42,213 nt of DNA. It comes from Chitinispirillaceae bacterium. GTDB lineage: Bacteria > Fibrobacterota > Chitinivibrionia > Chitinivibrionales > Chitinispirillaceae. This document shows positions 10,286-18,579 of this stretch, one piece after another. Location of the stretch: contig JAFGIW010000128.1 of NCBI GenBank assembly GCA_016929415.1, forward strand, positions 1 through 42,213, in the 5' to 3' direction. The stretch's first letter is position 1. Every line of letters starts with the position of its first letter. The translations under genes and the position numbers were made by a program. Under the pieces are notes generated by a model. That model was not told the origin of the DNA, ran no database searches, and worked only from the letters and a program-made list of their open reading frames with translations.

Positions 10286-12052
10286 TTACCTCAGCCCCTT
10301 CTTCCTCCACCCCCATTTTTCCACGGCTTCACTCATGCAGAAGGTGAATGCCCTGTTTTTGTTCAGGAACGTCACTTCACCAGCCTCTATTTTATCGCGG
10401 TTTTTCTCTTCGAGAGCGGCGATGAGCTGTCGGCAGCGGCGGCTTGATATGTCGGCGAGATAATCGGTGAATCCCTTTGACATGACCATATCGGCGCCGT
10501 AGTTTAAGGCAAGTTCTTCGAGCTTGCCGTCATTGAGAATCGCCTGGCATAGCAGCGTCCAGAGGAGATTCCGGGCTTTTTTCAGGTACCAGTATTTCGC
10601 CGGGCCTTTATCGACGATCTCTTTTATCAGTCTGTTGAGACGGAACTGGATTTTGTAACAGAGGACGATCGAATGAAAATCGGCTTTAAGGCGCGAGGGG
10701 TTGAAAACTTTCTCGTAGATTTCGTCTTCTTCAAAAGCGTCGCGTACGGACCCGAGCAACTCGAGTTCACCATCCGAAGCGAGGAATGTCTGTGCGAGCT
10801 TGAGCAATTTGGTCTCTTTTTTCTGAGTAATGCCCTCCTCGGTATCGGGGTCGATATCCTTGAATGCATTTTTCTGGCGCTCGTAATAGATACCGAGTTC
10901 AGTGCGGAATTTGTCCTGAAGCTGAAGCTGTATTTCGTCGTTTGCGTGCAGATCCCATGGGGCGACCGGGTTCTGCCGGTTATTGTTTATCGTTACGGAT
11001 GTGATGAAATCTGGCGTTGCTTCAGTAATGAATTTGCATAGCAAACGTATATCTTCGACGGTGTGCCGGTATCGATCGTACTCGGGATTACCTTCACTTA
11101 TGTTATTTACGGTGCAAAATGTATTAAAGGTGGTAACCGTTTGTGCACCGTTGAGGAGGCGCGGCGAAACGATATGGCACCGGTTCCCGGAACATTGTAC
11201 TTCCTGTGCCGCGATAGTAACGCCGTTATGGTTGAATGCGAAGACTCCAGGGGATTCCTTCTCTTTAAGAATGATTTTATTGAAGGAGTTCGTGATGGAC
11301 TTATTTACATACCCACTATCACCCAGCCCGTACCGGATATTACGCTCGAAAAACCTGCTCCCCATATCACGGTACATGGCAAGCAGGTCGACGATCCGCA
11401 TGAAAGCGATGATCATCCGTTCGTCTGCCGGACCCACCTGCTGCAATACCTGATCGAGTTCCAGGTCGTATTCGTAAGCGCGTGATGTTGTGCCTGTCTT
11501 TACTGTGTTGTCATCGATTGAACGCCGGTCGTGAGAGAACCGGATTGAACGCCCATTAAAAAATCGGTCGATAAGATATTTCTTCTGTTCGAGCTGTTCT
11601 ATGAGGTTATTTACATATTCGCTCTGTTCCAATTCCCCCGGATCGCCACTCATTATTATTCGAAAATATATCTGATCTACAAGGACGCTGTTTTCGAGAA
11701 GACATGCAGCTAATGAATTGTAAAAGCGGTCACCTTCGGAAATAGATTTCTCTGTTGCGAAAATCTTTTCCAGCCCATTTGTGACGAATTGCCGTAATGG
11801 CTGCTTTATCTGATCTGTAAGCGATGAAGCTGTTATGATAAACAGGTAGAGGTTTTTTCGTACAGCATCGAAATGATATGCGTTGATACCGTAGTCGGAT
11901 GAAGAAAATGCCACTCTGCTTACAGCATCATTTTTTTCAAGGACGAATTCCCGCATTAAATAGGCAAGCGCCAGGTAATGATCACGGGTTCCGCCAAGAG
12001 TATCTTTCAATTCCAGATACAATTTCCTGCTGTTTTTTTCCATTTCTCCCAT
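10286..12052 (-). CDS. AIPR-family protein (abortive phage infection)
   Basis: A 588-aa protein whose central part matches the AIPR family (PF10592), found in several phage-defence contexts. Seen motifs: FFERNIRYGLG at about 235-244, FAFNHNGVTIAA at 271-282 and PRLLNGAQTVTTF at 297-309, the FxxxNNGI and NGxQT signatures of the family. The N-terminal 180 residues are helical and unassigned. The C-terminal 150 residues end in a lysine/arginine-rich tail. GAAAGGA precedes the ATG. The gene directly follows the shortened WYL regulator (23-nt gap), suggesting one transcript. The molecular activity of AIPR proteins is not settled, so the defence role is inferred from the family and from the neighbouring CRISPR locus. 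Confidence 0.8.
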   Translation of the reverse strand: MGEMEKNSRKLYLELKDTLGGTRDHYLALAYLMREFVLEKNDAVSRVAFSSSDYGINAYHFDAVRKNLYLFIITASSLTDQIKQPLRQFVTNGLEKIFATEKSISEGDRFYNSLAACLLENSVLVDQIYFRIIMSGDPGELEQSEYVNNLIEQLEQKKYLIDRFFNGRSIRFSHDRRSIDDNTVKTGTTSRAYEYDLELDQVLQQVGPADERMIIAFMRIVDLLAMYRDMGSRFFERNIRYGLGDSGYVNKSITNSFNKIILKEKESPGVFAFNHNGVTIAAQEVQCSGNRCHIVSPRLLNGAQTVTTFNTFCTVNNISEGNPEYDRYRHTVEDIRLLCKFITEATPDFITSVTINNNRQNPVAPWDLHANDEIQLQLQDKFRTELGIYYERQKNAFKDIDPDTEEGITQKKETKLLKLAQTFLASDGELELLGSVRDAFEEDEIYEKVFNPSRLKADFHSIVLCYKIQFRLNRLIKEIVDKGPAKYWYLKKARNLLWTLLCQAILNDGKLEELALNYGADMVMSKGFTDYLADISSRRCRQLIAALEEKNRDKIEAGEVTFLNKNRAFTFCMSEAVEKWGWRKKGLR

Positions 12053-12075
12053 ATCTTTCCTTTCGCTATATCATT

Positions 12076-12432
12076 TCATTTGGCATTTTCACCCCGGCGC
12101 AGGATATCCATCAGCAATTCCCGGTGATGGCCGTAGGGGATGGCAAGCCGGAAGGTTGCCAGGTCGATCCATTCACCCTGTTGCAGGGGGTGCCAGTTTT
12201 CGGTTGAGACTTCTTGGGCGGCAATTCCGGTGAATTCGATGACTGCCGTCTTATCTGCGGGGCCGTTGAAAATCCCATAGGCTTCGGCGAAGAATTTCCG
12301 GAGTTCGGTTTCGGGGACATGGTGGAATGTGCGCCTTGTGGTTTCGATCGATTCGATTCTGTTGAGCGGAACGCCGTAGCGACTGCGTTCGAGCAGGCGG
12401 TGGAGCGTGACGACTTTTTCCCATTTATCCAT
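12076..12432 (-). pseudogene. Internally deleted WYL-domain regulator (YafY type)
   Basis: A 118-aa product from the ATG at 12432, with AGGGAGAAG just upstream. The first 22 residues (MDKWEKVVTLHRLLERSRYG) match the start of the DeoR-like helix-turn-helix of WYL regulators. The protein then jumps directly to LNRIESIETTRRTF, which resembles the end of a WYL domain, and continues with a WCX-type C-terminal part (FFAEAYGIFNGPADKTAVIE, NWHPLQQGEW, IPYGHHRELLMDILRRGENA). Full-length members are about 320 aa, so roughly 200 residues, including most of the DNA-binding and WYL domains, are missing in frame. It lies 23 nt before the AIPR gene, in the place of its regulator. It could be a dead remnant or a retained partner-binding fragment. 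Confidence 0.7.
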
Positions 12433-12600
12433 CTCTTCTCCCTTGCCGGGGTGTGCAATGAGCTGGTGCGGCATAGTCGCTGCTCCATTAAATAAATTAT
12501 GCCGACCAGGGAATATAAGATGAATTCCTGAAGCGCCATTTATATCATTCACCCCTCCCCGTCGACCCGTGGCATAGGGTATCTCCTGACTCCTTTTCCC

Positions 12601-12987
12601 CTACTCCATCTCCGGCGCCCGGTCCAGGGTAAAAATGATGACCTTTTCCCCGGTGACGGTACTCAAATCGGTATGCAAACTTTTTATCTTCCTCCGCATG
12701 ATCACCTTGATCATATCTTCGAGCAGCGGTCGACCGTTTTCCATCAATTCGATCCTCACCTGTTTAATCAGTTCCCGGGCACGGTCGTTGCGTTCCGATT
12801 TGACCAGTGAGTGTTCGGCCCTGGTGAGCGCCCCCTTCTGCCTGATGATGATCATATCTTCGACGATATAGGTCCTGGTTTCGAGCGGGCCGCGTCCCAT
12901 GTGCTCTTTTTCAAAACGGGTGATCGCATCGGAGACCTCCGCCTCGAGCTGGCGCCGGTTTTTTTTCAGAGTGCCCCTGCCCATCAT
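12601..12987 (-). CDS. DUF2294 / MpsC-like small protein
   Basis: A 128-aa product starting MMGRGTLKKNRRQLEAEV, with AAAGGA about 9 nt upstream. The frame stays open further upstream but without plausible protein. The body resembles the DUF2294 family (PF10057), renamed MpsC-like after a proposed sodium-dependent membrane-potential system: a helical start, RGPLETRTYIVEDMIIIRQ, KGALTRAEHSLVKSERNDRA, a second helix (IKQVRIELMENGRPLLEDMI) and a strand-rich end (GEKVIIFTLDRA). No membrane segment is visible. Genes of this family are widespread and poorly understood. It is separated from its neighbours, so context gives no clue to its role. Confidence 0.6.
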   Translation of the reverse strand: MMGRGTLKKNRRQLEAEVSDAITRFEKEHMGRGPLETRTYIVEDMIIIRQKGALTRAEHSLVKSERNDRARELIKQVRIELMENGRPLLEDMIKVIMRRKIKSLHTDLSTVTGEKVIIFTLDRAPEME

Positions 12988-13412
12988 AATAACGAATCCT
13001 TTAAAGATTTCTGATAAATGATACTCCGAGACATAGCGCTCCCCTCTTGCAACACTGTGGGAAAAATGGCTTCTGCACACAGGATTATGGATAAAATTAT
13101 CCAGATAAGGGGAATTTCTGTAAAGTACGTTCTTAAAAAAATGCGGCTCTTTACTGAATCCGGGACATAATTTATAATTATAACCTAAGTTGAGCGATTC
13201 TTTTTGATGCTGATGTGGAAGATGTTGAGTGAAGATGACATGCAAAAAGCGCAGGCATACGCGGGGAGGTATATCGAGCATTTTTACAGTGGCATAGCTT
13301 ACGCATGAGCGCAAAGGAGTCTGCAAAGCAGCTTTTAATCGCTCAACTTAGATATAAGTAACCTCCGGGCGCATACCGGCCATTCTATTTCTGTACAGGT
13401 ACCAGCAACAAT
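12988..13412. other. Gene-free interval with a MITE-like element
   Basis: This 425-bp stretch lies between two divergently transcribed genes. The minus-strand frame of the DUF2294 gene stays open through most of it, but the translation is rich in unusual residues and lacks a ribosome-binding site. The only clear structure is the inverted-repeat element at 13185-13351. The promoters of both flanking genes should lie here. Confidence 0.6.
13185..13351. mobile_element. MITE-like element with 15-bp terminal inverted repeats
   Basis: The left end CTAAGTTGAGCGATT (13185-13199) is an exact inverted match to the right end AATCGCTCAACTTAG (13337-13351). The 167-bp element has no transposase. A short frame inside (reading MLSEDDMQKAQAYAGRYIEH) might be a leftover of one. 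AT-rich flanks share TATAA close to both ends, but not as a clean adjacent duplication. It may be a non-autonomous element moved by a transposase elsewhere; the family is unknown. Confidence 0.6.
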
Positions 13413-14549
13413 ATGCAGATCACCATCCCGATTGGCAGCAGTAAAGATTTCAGCGGCTTGAGCAGGCAACAGACGATCACGATCGGTGCAGTGATGTTCC
13501 TGGCTTTTTTAATCCCCCTCTGCTGCCTGTTTTTTTTCCATTCGGTGATTATGTTGATCGCGGTACTGCTTGTATGCATCGGATGGACGCTTTTCGCGGT
13601 GTTGTGGGTTTATTCCCACATCAGCCGGTATGCGCAGAAAATATCGAAAGCACAGCAGCTTACCCGCCGCTTTCAAAACATTTCCAAGTATTTCGAGAGC
13701 ATCATGCAGGACTCCACCGACATCATTTTTTCCGTGGACACCGACGGTTTCATCCTTAAATTCAACAAGGGAGCGCAGATCCATTTCGGCTACTCGCAGG
13801 AGGAGATCGTCGGCAAACCCCTCGCCTATCTTTTTGTCAACGATACCGACGAGCGTAAAATATTGAGCGCCGTGCTTCTTTCGGGAAAATCGGTCAACGA
13901 GGAGATTCCGATGAAAACACGGTCGGGCAACGTTATTCTGCTCAATCTCAGCATGTCGGAGATGAAAAACGACAACAACCAGATCATCGGGCTGGTGGTG
14001 ACGGCAAAGGACATCACCGAGAAAAAGAAACTGGAGATGGAGCTTGTCAAAAAAAACGAGCTCCTCGGCAAGCTGGCCATTACCGACAGCCTGACCGAAC
14101 TTTACAACTCCCGCCATTTCCACGATCAGATAAAACGGGAACTCTCACGTATGCGCCGTAATCCCGGCAGAAAACTCTCGCTCATTCTGCTCGACATCGA
14201 TCACTTTAAACAGCTCAACGACACCGAAGGTCACCAGATGGGGGACCATGTCCTGCGCTCACTCGGTCAGGTTGTTAAAGTATGTATCCGGAAAGATGTC
14301 GACCTTGGTTTCCGGTACGGAGGCGATGAATTCGTCATCATGCTTCCGGATACCGACAAAGCCCAGGCAAAAGTTGTCGCCGAGCGTATTCAAAAACAGT
14401 TCAGCGCCTTCAAGTTCGGCAATACCGGCCTGTCGATGGGAATTGCTGAAGCATTCCCCGACGAAGACGAACAGAGCCTGATAAAACGGGCTGACGAGGC
14501 GATGTACCGGTCCAAAAAAGAGGGGCGCTCACGGCTGACCATGGCCTGA
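13413..14549 (+). CDS. Membrane PAS-GGDEF diguanylate cyclase
   Basis: Likely makes the second messenger cyclic di-GMP. The 378-aa protein has two N-terminal membrane helices (about 23-44 and 47-68), a PAS domain (about 90-205; DIIFSVDTDGFILKFNKGA, then the PAC-like VVTAKDITEKKK), a short coiled linker and a GGDEF domain. The active-site motif RYGGDEF is at 301-307, and LLDIDHFKQLND at about 259-270 supplies the metal-binding region. The inhibitory I-site position reads KDVD instead of RxxD, so product inhibition may be altered. The start has only a weak ribosome-binding site. It ends 11 nt before the convergent methyltransferase gene, with no terminator visible between them. Confidence 0.9.
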   Translation: MQITIPIGSSKDFSGLSRQQTITIGAVMFLAFLIPLCCLFFFHSVIMLIAVLLVCIGWTLFAVLWVYSHISRYAQKISKAQQLTRRFQNISKYFESIMQDSTDIIFSVDTDGFILKFNKGAQIHFGYSQEEIVGKPLAYLFVNDTDERKILSAVLLSGKSVNEEIPMKTRSGNVILLNLSMSEMKNDNNQIIGLVVTAKDITEKKKLEMELVKKNELLGKLAITDSLTELYNSRHFHDQIKRELSRMRRNPGRKLSLILLDIDHFKQLNDTEGHQMGDHVLRSLGQVVKVCIRKDVDLGFRYGGDEFVIMLPDTDKAQAKVVAERIQKQFSAFKFGNTGLSMGIAEAFPDEDEQSLIKRADEAMYRSKKEGRSRLTMA

Positions 14550-14560
14550 TCTCTCTTCCC

Positions 14561-15316
14561 TTACCAGCCGCTCCTCCTGAATGCCGCAAAAAGTGTAACT
14601 GCACCTGCTGTCGCGACATTGAGAGATTCTACCGAATGCCGCTTCATAGGGATTGCAAAACGACAGTCGGCCAGCTGCAACAGCCGATCGGATAATCCCG
14701 AACCTTCATTGCCGAAAGCTACGACAATCCGATTTATATCGGCGAAACCGACGGTCGTATTGCCATGCATTTCGGCACAAAACAACCGGTACCCCCGGCT
14801 TTTCAGTTCGCCGAGGGCATCAAGACAACCCTCACCCCGCCTGATCCAGGGAATCAGAATGGCCCCCGCCGAGGATTGAACGGCTTTAGGAGCAAAGGGG
14901 TCGGCACAATGCCGGGAGAGAAGCACCCCGCTGAAATCGAAAGCGGCTGCAGTGCGTATCATCGTACCCACATTTCCCGGGTCCTGCACGTCCTCCAGCA
15001 AAATGATCCGGTTGCCCGGGTCGGCGGGCAGTGCGGACAGGTAACTGCCGGCGGGGATCCGCACAACCGCAATGACCCCTTGGGGAGTGGTCGACGAAGC
15101 GATTGTTTTCAATTGGCCGGCCGATAGCTCACGTAAAGGAATACCGGTGTAGCGTGAAGCATTCACCGTTGCGGCATCGATCAACAGCTCTTCGACGGCA
15201 TCGGGGTGGGACGTGATGACCTGTTCGATGGCCCGGACCCCTTCGATCAGAAAAAATCCGTGTCCCCGCCGTCCTTTTCCCGTTGAGAGCTCACGATACC
15301 ACTTGAGCGGTTTCAG
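14561..15316 (-). CDS. SpoU/TrmH-family RNA 2'-O-methyltransferase
   Basis: S-adenosylmethionine-dependent RNA ribose methyltransferase of the SPOUT class. The frame with an ATG-like start is shorter (from a TTG at 15184), but coding similarity continues upstream. I place the start at a CTG near 15316: its CTGA overlaps the stop of the upstream gene, AGGAG lies 8 nt before it, and the extra N-terminus (KPLKWYRELSTGKGRRGHGF, then FLIEGVRAIEQVI) is the usual substrate-binding start of this family. That gives about 251 aa. SPOUT motifs: DPGNVGTMIRTAAAF, VVAFGNEGSGL and IPMKRHSVESLNVATAGAV. The exact start is uncertain by a few bases. It is the third gene of a small operon after two cyclic-nucleotide-binding proteins. 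The RNA target (rRNA or tRNA) cannot be told. Confidence 0.85.
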   Translation of the reverse strand: MKPLKWYRELSTGKGRRGHGFFLIEGVRAIEQVITSHPDAVEELLIDAATVNASRYTGIPLRELSAGQLKTIASSTTPQGVIAVVRIPAGSYLSALPADPGNRIILLEDVQDPGNVGTMIRTAAAFDFSGVLLSRHCADPFAPKAVQSSAGAILIPWIRRGEGCLDALGELKSRGYRLFCAEMHGNTTVGFADINRIVVAFGNEGSGLSDRLLQLADCRFAIPMKRHSVESLNVATAGAVTLFAAFRRSGW

Positions 15317-16347
15317 AATTTTATCTCCTCTCTGAATACCGGCAACCAGGTTTTCAGGGCGACGACATTCTGCAGTATTTCCGGATTGAAAAGTAACGTC
15401 CTTTTCCCGTGATGACCATGTTTCGACACGGTCCGGTCTTCCTGCAGCGCAAGCAGTTTTGATTCTGTCAGCTGATCAAGCGCGTCGCGGTCGATGAAAC
15501 GGTCCCCGCCGCGGCGGGCGAGCTCGATCTCAACCCGGTGTTCCTCGATACGCATCAGTTTGTCGGGAGCTCCGGAACCGTTCCTTTTCCCCGCTTCGAG
15601 CAGCACCTCGATAAGGTCGAATGTACCCTCGGTAAACGACTCGCCGATAAGTGTCCCTCCCCGCTGGTGCATCCGCAGGTACTGGAGGTATAAACGGAGC
15701 GCCGGCCGGTCTTTTATGAGGATAAACTCCCGTCCCTGCTCGTTTTTCCTGATGAGAAGGAGGTTTTTTAAAATAAGGTGAAGGAAAATATTCTCAAGCT
15801 CCAGCCCACCCAGACCGATGAGTGCAAACATCTGGTCTTTGACCGCCGAGACAAGCGCCTCTTTTTTCGCCGGATCATTTGGCGTTTTCGCTTCGGTCAT
15901 CAGTAAAATGATCTGCAGCACACCTCCGATGCTTTTATTCACCATATCTTCGCCGTTTTTTTTCATGGTATCGCGCAATCGCTTGACAACAAGCCGGATC
16001 ATATTACCGAGCCAGTCGGGGATACTCTGCAGCGTGCGGGCGAAAAGTTCTTCATCGATGACCGTCACGGTTGTATCTTCGAGTACCTGCGCTGTTGCGC
16101 TCCGCGGCCGGTGATCAAGCAGTGACAGTTCGCCCAGAACGCTTCCCGGTCCGAGCCGTGCAAGCTCGACCGTGTTTTCCCCCTCCTGTTTGAGGACGCG
16201 CACGCATCCCGACCTGATGATGAACATCTCAGTGCTCGATTCACCCTCGATAAACATCAGCGTACCGCGATGAAAAAAGCGTTCATGCCGGTTGACGATG
16301 CTCTTTCCGGCACCTACTTTATTGTCCGACCGTCCTTTCAGGCTCAT
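15313..16347 (-). CDS. Cyclic-nucleotide-binding domain protein, copy 2
   Basis: An N-terminal CRP-like cyclic-nucleotide-binding domain (about residues 20-135): GSCVRVL-type strand (IRSGCVRVLKQEG), then the phosphate-binding cassette GELSLLDHRPRSATAQV with the conserved Glu and Arg. The rest (about 140-344) is helical, with a winged-helix-like end, and does not match the short CRP HTH. I choose the ATG at 16347 because it overlaps the stop of the upstream paralogue (ATGA); a GTG at 16377 would add ten residues. About 344 aa. It is a diverged tandem copy of its upstream neighbour and has the same layout. Ligand, output and target are unknown; gene regulation or control of an enzyme are both possible. 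Confidence 0.75.
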   Translation of the reverse strand: MSLKGRSDNKVGAGKSIVNRHERFFHRGTLMFIEGESSTEMFIIRSGCVRVLKQEGENTVELARLGPGSVLGELSLLDHRPRSATAQVLEDTTVTVIDEELFARTLQSIPDWLGNMIRLVVKRLRDTMKKNGEDMVNKSIGGVLQIILLMTEAKTPNDPAKKEALVSAVKDQMFALIGLGGLELENIFLHLILKNLLLIRKNEQGREFILIKDRPALRLYLQYLRMHQRGGTLIGESFTEGTFDLIEVLLEAGKRNGSGAPDKLMRIEEHRVEIELARRGGDRFIDRDALDQLTESKLLALQEDRTVSKHGHHGKRTLLFNPEILQNVVALKTWLPVFREEIKF

Positions 16348-17339
16348 TTCAACTCCAGCGAAAAGCGGGGTATCCACTCCTGTATCTTTTTGATCCTGCC
16401 GAGCGTCTCTTTGTGAAAAATGATGGCGGTATCGTTTTCTGAGGGAAGAAGGTTGACGAGATTTCTCCGGCGGAGATCGAGAAGCCGCTTATCCAGTTGA
16501 CCGCTGTCTTTCGACGAAAGGTCTTCGACAAGGGCGCTCTTGAGCAGTAACGTGCCCTCATCGGTCTCACGCCCGAGCTTCTGGGCGATATAAACGATGT
16601 TGCTCAGAACATTGATCGCCTCCGCCGGAATCGCAACCTCCTTGAAGGTCTGATGCAGGTCTTTCAATTTGAGATACTCCTCGAACAGATTGAGCACCTC
16701 CTTATCGGGAATACCGATGCAGCAAACGCCGCCGTTCTCAAGGCTCGTTATAATCGACCGTTTTTCCAGATTGCCCAGCAGCTGTTCCGTTTCCTTTTTG
16801 CGCAACCGGCATACATAATACGCTTCGATAAGTACGGTATCCCGGGGAAGCGCACCGATCGACCCGATTTCACGGCGGAAAACCGGAAACAGGAGCTTGA
16901 TCAATGCAACAAGTCCGCGCTCCTTGTTGCGCAGAACCGACTGGTCAACCCTCCGGTTCGCATCCCGTAAACGTGAAACCACTATTTTGATGATACTCTG
17001 CAGCCATACCGGGATGGTCTGCATAACCGATTGAAACTGGGCATACCCTACAACAACCGTTTTTATCCGGTCGAGGGCAACCACCGTCGCCGAACGCGGG
17101 AGAGTGTCGAGAAGCGACATTTCTCCGATGATGCCGCCCTCCTCCACCCTGGCCAGCTCGACGCGGCCGTCCGGTGTGTCTTTGTAAATACCGACACGGC
17201 CCTCCTGGATGATAAAGAGTTCCCTGCCGGTCGAACCTTCCGTAAAAAGCGTCTCCCCCGCTTTGAAGCTCCTGTACTGCTGCCGTACCGGCCGTTTACC
17301 GGTCTTCAGTTCGTTGCGTGAAGGTTGCATCATGGTCAT
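16344..17339 (-). CDS. Cyclic-nucleotide-binding domain protein, copy 1
   Basis: A 331-aa protein with a CRP-like ligand-binding domain at about residues 20-135 (FKAGETLFTEGSTGRELFII, then the cassette GEMSLLDTLPRSATVVAL with conserved Glu and Arg) and a long helical C-terminal part (YYVCRLRKKETEQLLGNLEK) that may contain a winged helix. Like its neighbour it shares IPVWLQSIIKIVVSRLRDAN after the ligand domain, as in the IPDWLGNMIRLVVKRLRD of copy 2, so the pair arose by tandem duplication. It is preceded by the rplS terminator, so it probably starts its own operon (copy 1, copy 2, methyltransferase). The ligand is not known. Confidence 0.75.
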   Translation of the reverse strand: MTMMQPSRNELKTGKRPVRQQYRSFKAGETLFTEGSTGRELFIIQEGRVGIYKDTPDGRVELARVEEGGIIGEMSLLDTLPRSATVVALDRIKTVVVGYAQFQSVMQTIPVWLQSIIKIVVSRLRDANRRVDQSVLRNKERGLVALIKLLFPVFRREIGSIGALPRDTVLIEAYYVCRLRKKETEQLLGNLEKRSIITSLENGGVCCIGIPDKEVLNLFEEYLKLKDLHQTFKEVAIPAEAINVLSNIVYIAQKLGRETDEGTLLLKSALVEDLSSKDSGQLDKRLLDLRRRNLVNLLPSENDTAIIFHKETLGRIKKIQEWIPRFSLELK

Positions 17340-17360
17340 TGACCGATTATCACCGCTGGT

Positions 17361-17394
17361 TAAAAAATAAGGAGAAGATGGTCCATCTTCTCCT
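17361..17394 (-). terminator. Intrinsic terminator after the ffh-rplS operon
   Basis: A 12-bp perfect stem (AGGAGAAGATGG at 17370-17381 and its complement at 17383-17394, single-base centre) is followed, in the minus direction, by TATTTTTT. It lies 57 nt past the rplS stop, before the cyclic-nucleotide gene. It should separate the two transcription units. Confidence 0.8.
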
Positions 17395-17450
17395 CTATAA
17401 TACTATTTGATACTTTTTTCTACAACGGTAGAACCGGTTTTACCAACAAG

Positions 17451-17795
17451 CTATTTTTTTTCTTTGATCCGGGTGGATTTACCGGTACGCCCGCGCAAAA
17501 AATAGAGTTTTGCCCGCCGTACGCTTCCACGCTTCATGATTTTCACGTCAACAATCAGAGGTGAGTAGATCGGAAAAATACGTTCGACATACACATTGCC
17601 CGACGCCTTTCTCACGGTCACCGTTGCGGTACTGCCGGTCCCCCGTGTCTGCACGACCACGCCCTGAAACTGCTGGATACGTTCCTTATCGCCCTCTTTG
17701 ATGCGGAACGATACGGAAACCGTATCACCCGGCGTGTAATTGACCTGACGCTCACCCATCTGTTTTCGTTCGATTTTCCTGATTATTTCCTGCAT
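17451..17795 (-). CDS. rplS: Ribosomal protein L19
   Basis: 50S subunit protein at the subunit interface. The 114-aa product has the family layout: a basic N-terminal helix (MQEIIRKIERKQMGER), then GDTVSVSFRIKEGDKERIQQ, FQGVVVQTRG, TVRKASGNVYVERIFPIYSP and a C-terminal RRAKLYFLRGRTGKSTRIKE. Length equals the usual 114-120 aa. It is the last gene of the ffh-rpsP-rimM-trmD-rplS operon, followed by an intrinsic terminator, which matches the order found in many bacteria. Confidence 0.97.
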   Translation of the reverse strand: MQEIIRKIERKQMGERQVNYTPGDTVSVSFRIKEGDKERIQQFQGVVVQTRGTGSTATVTVRKASGNVYVERIFPIYSPLIVDVKIMKRGSVRRAKLYFLRGRTGKSTRIKEKK

Positions 17796-17834
17796 AATAA
17801 CCTCCTCCCGACCTCCTCCGGCCGCTCTATGGTT

Positions 17835-18548
17835 TCATCCGGTACTACCGTTTATTTTACAGAAACGTTCCCATAAATCGGGACGTTTTTTCTTTGTCAA
17901 TTCAATCGCCGTCTCGCGCCGCCACGCAACGATGTTCGCGTGGTGCCCGCTTAAAAGCACCTGCGGCACTTTCATTCCCTCGAAGTTCTCGGGTCGTGTG
18001 TATTCCGGAGGGCTGAGCAGGCCCTGGAAAAACGAGTCCGCTTCCGCGCTTTCACGATTCCCGAGCGCACCGGGAATAAGCCTTGTTATCGCATCAATAA
18101 GCGCCATTGCCGCGATTTCTCCCCCTGAAAGGACAAAATCTCCCAGAGAGATTTCACGATCGATATACCGTTCATTGACTCGTTCATCAATCCCTTTATA
18201 CCTCCCGCAAAGAAGGATGATCGCCTCCTGCCCGAGCAGGCTTTCGACGACCTTCTGTTGGAGAACTTCCCCGCGCGGAGTAAGAAAAACGACCAGTGGA
18301 CGTTTGTCCTTGAGCCGTTCTCTGGCCGCAGTGACGGCCCGTGCGACCGGTTGCGGTTTGAGCACCATCCCCGCATCGCCGCCATAGGGGTAATCATCAA
18401 CGGTTTTATGGCGGTCATCCTCTGAATAATCACGGATATTATGCAATTCAATGGAGATCAGCCTCTTTTCAACGGAACGTCGTATGATACTATCTGAAAA
18501 AACCCCCGAAAACATTGAGGGAAACAGCGTAAGAATATCAAAGAGCAT
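17835..18548 (-). CDS. trmD: tRNA (guanine-37 N1)-methyltransferase TrmD
   Basis: Methylates G37 next to the anticodon, preventing +1 frameshifts. From the ATG at 18548 (MLFDILTLFPSMFSG) the product is 237 aa, the usual length; the frame is open six codons further upstream. Motifs of the trefoil-knot cofactor site are clear: PYGGDAGMVLKPQP, LLCGRYKGIDERVNERYID, and EISLGDFVLSGGEIAAMA. The later VLLSGHHANIVAWRR also fits. It lies 40 nt before rplS and 31 nt after rimM. Confidence 0.97.
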   Translation of the reverse strand: MLFDILTLFPSMFSGVFSDSIIRRSVEKRLISIELHNIRDYSEDDRHKTVDDYPYGGDAGMVLKPQPVARAVTAARERLKDKRPLVVFLTPRGEVLQQKVVESLLGQEAIILLCGRYKGIDERVNERYIDREISLGDFVLSGGEIAAMALIDAITRLIPGALGNRESAEADSFFQGLLSPPEYTRPENFEGMKVPQVLLSGHHANIVAWRRETAIELTKKKRPDLWERFCKINGSTG

Positions 18549-18579
18549 ACGACATCCCGATGTCAAACACGAACGACGC

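Noticed and set aside
12433..12552. Upstream extension of the WYL remnant frame
   Set aside because: The first 40 codons lack a ribosome-binding site and protein character; the ATG at 12432 has both.
12988..13326. Upstream extension of the DUF2294 frame
   Set aside because: The translation is unusual (many Cys, His, Pro), crosses the MITE-like element, and lies upstream of a better start.
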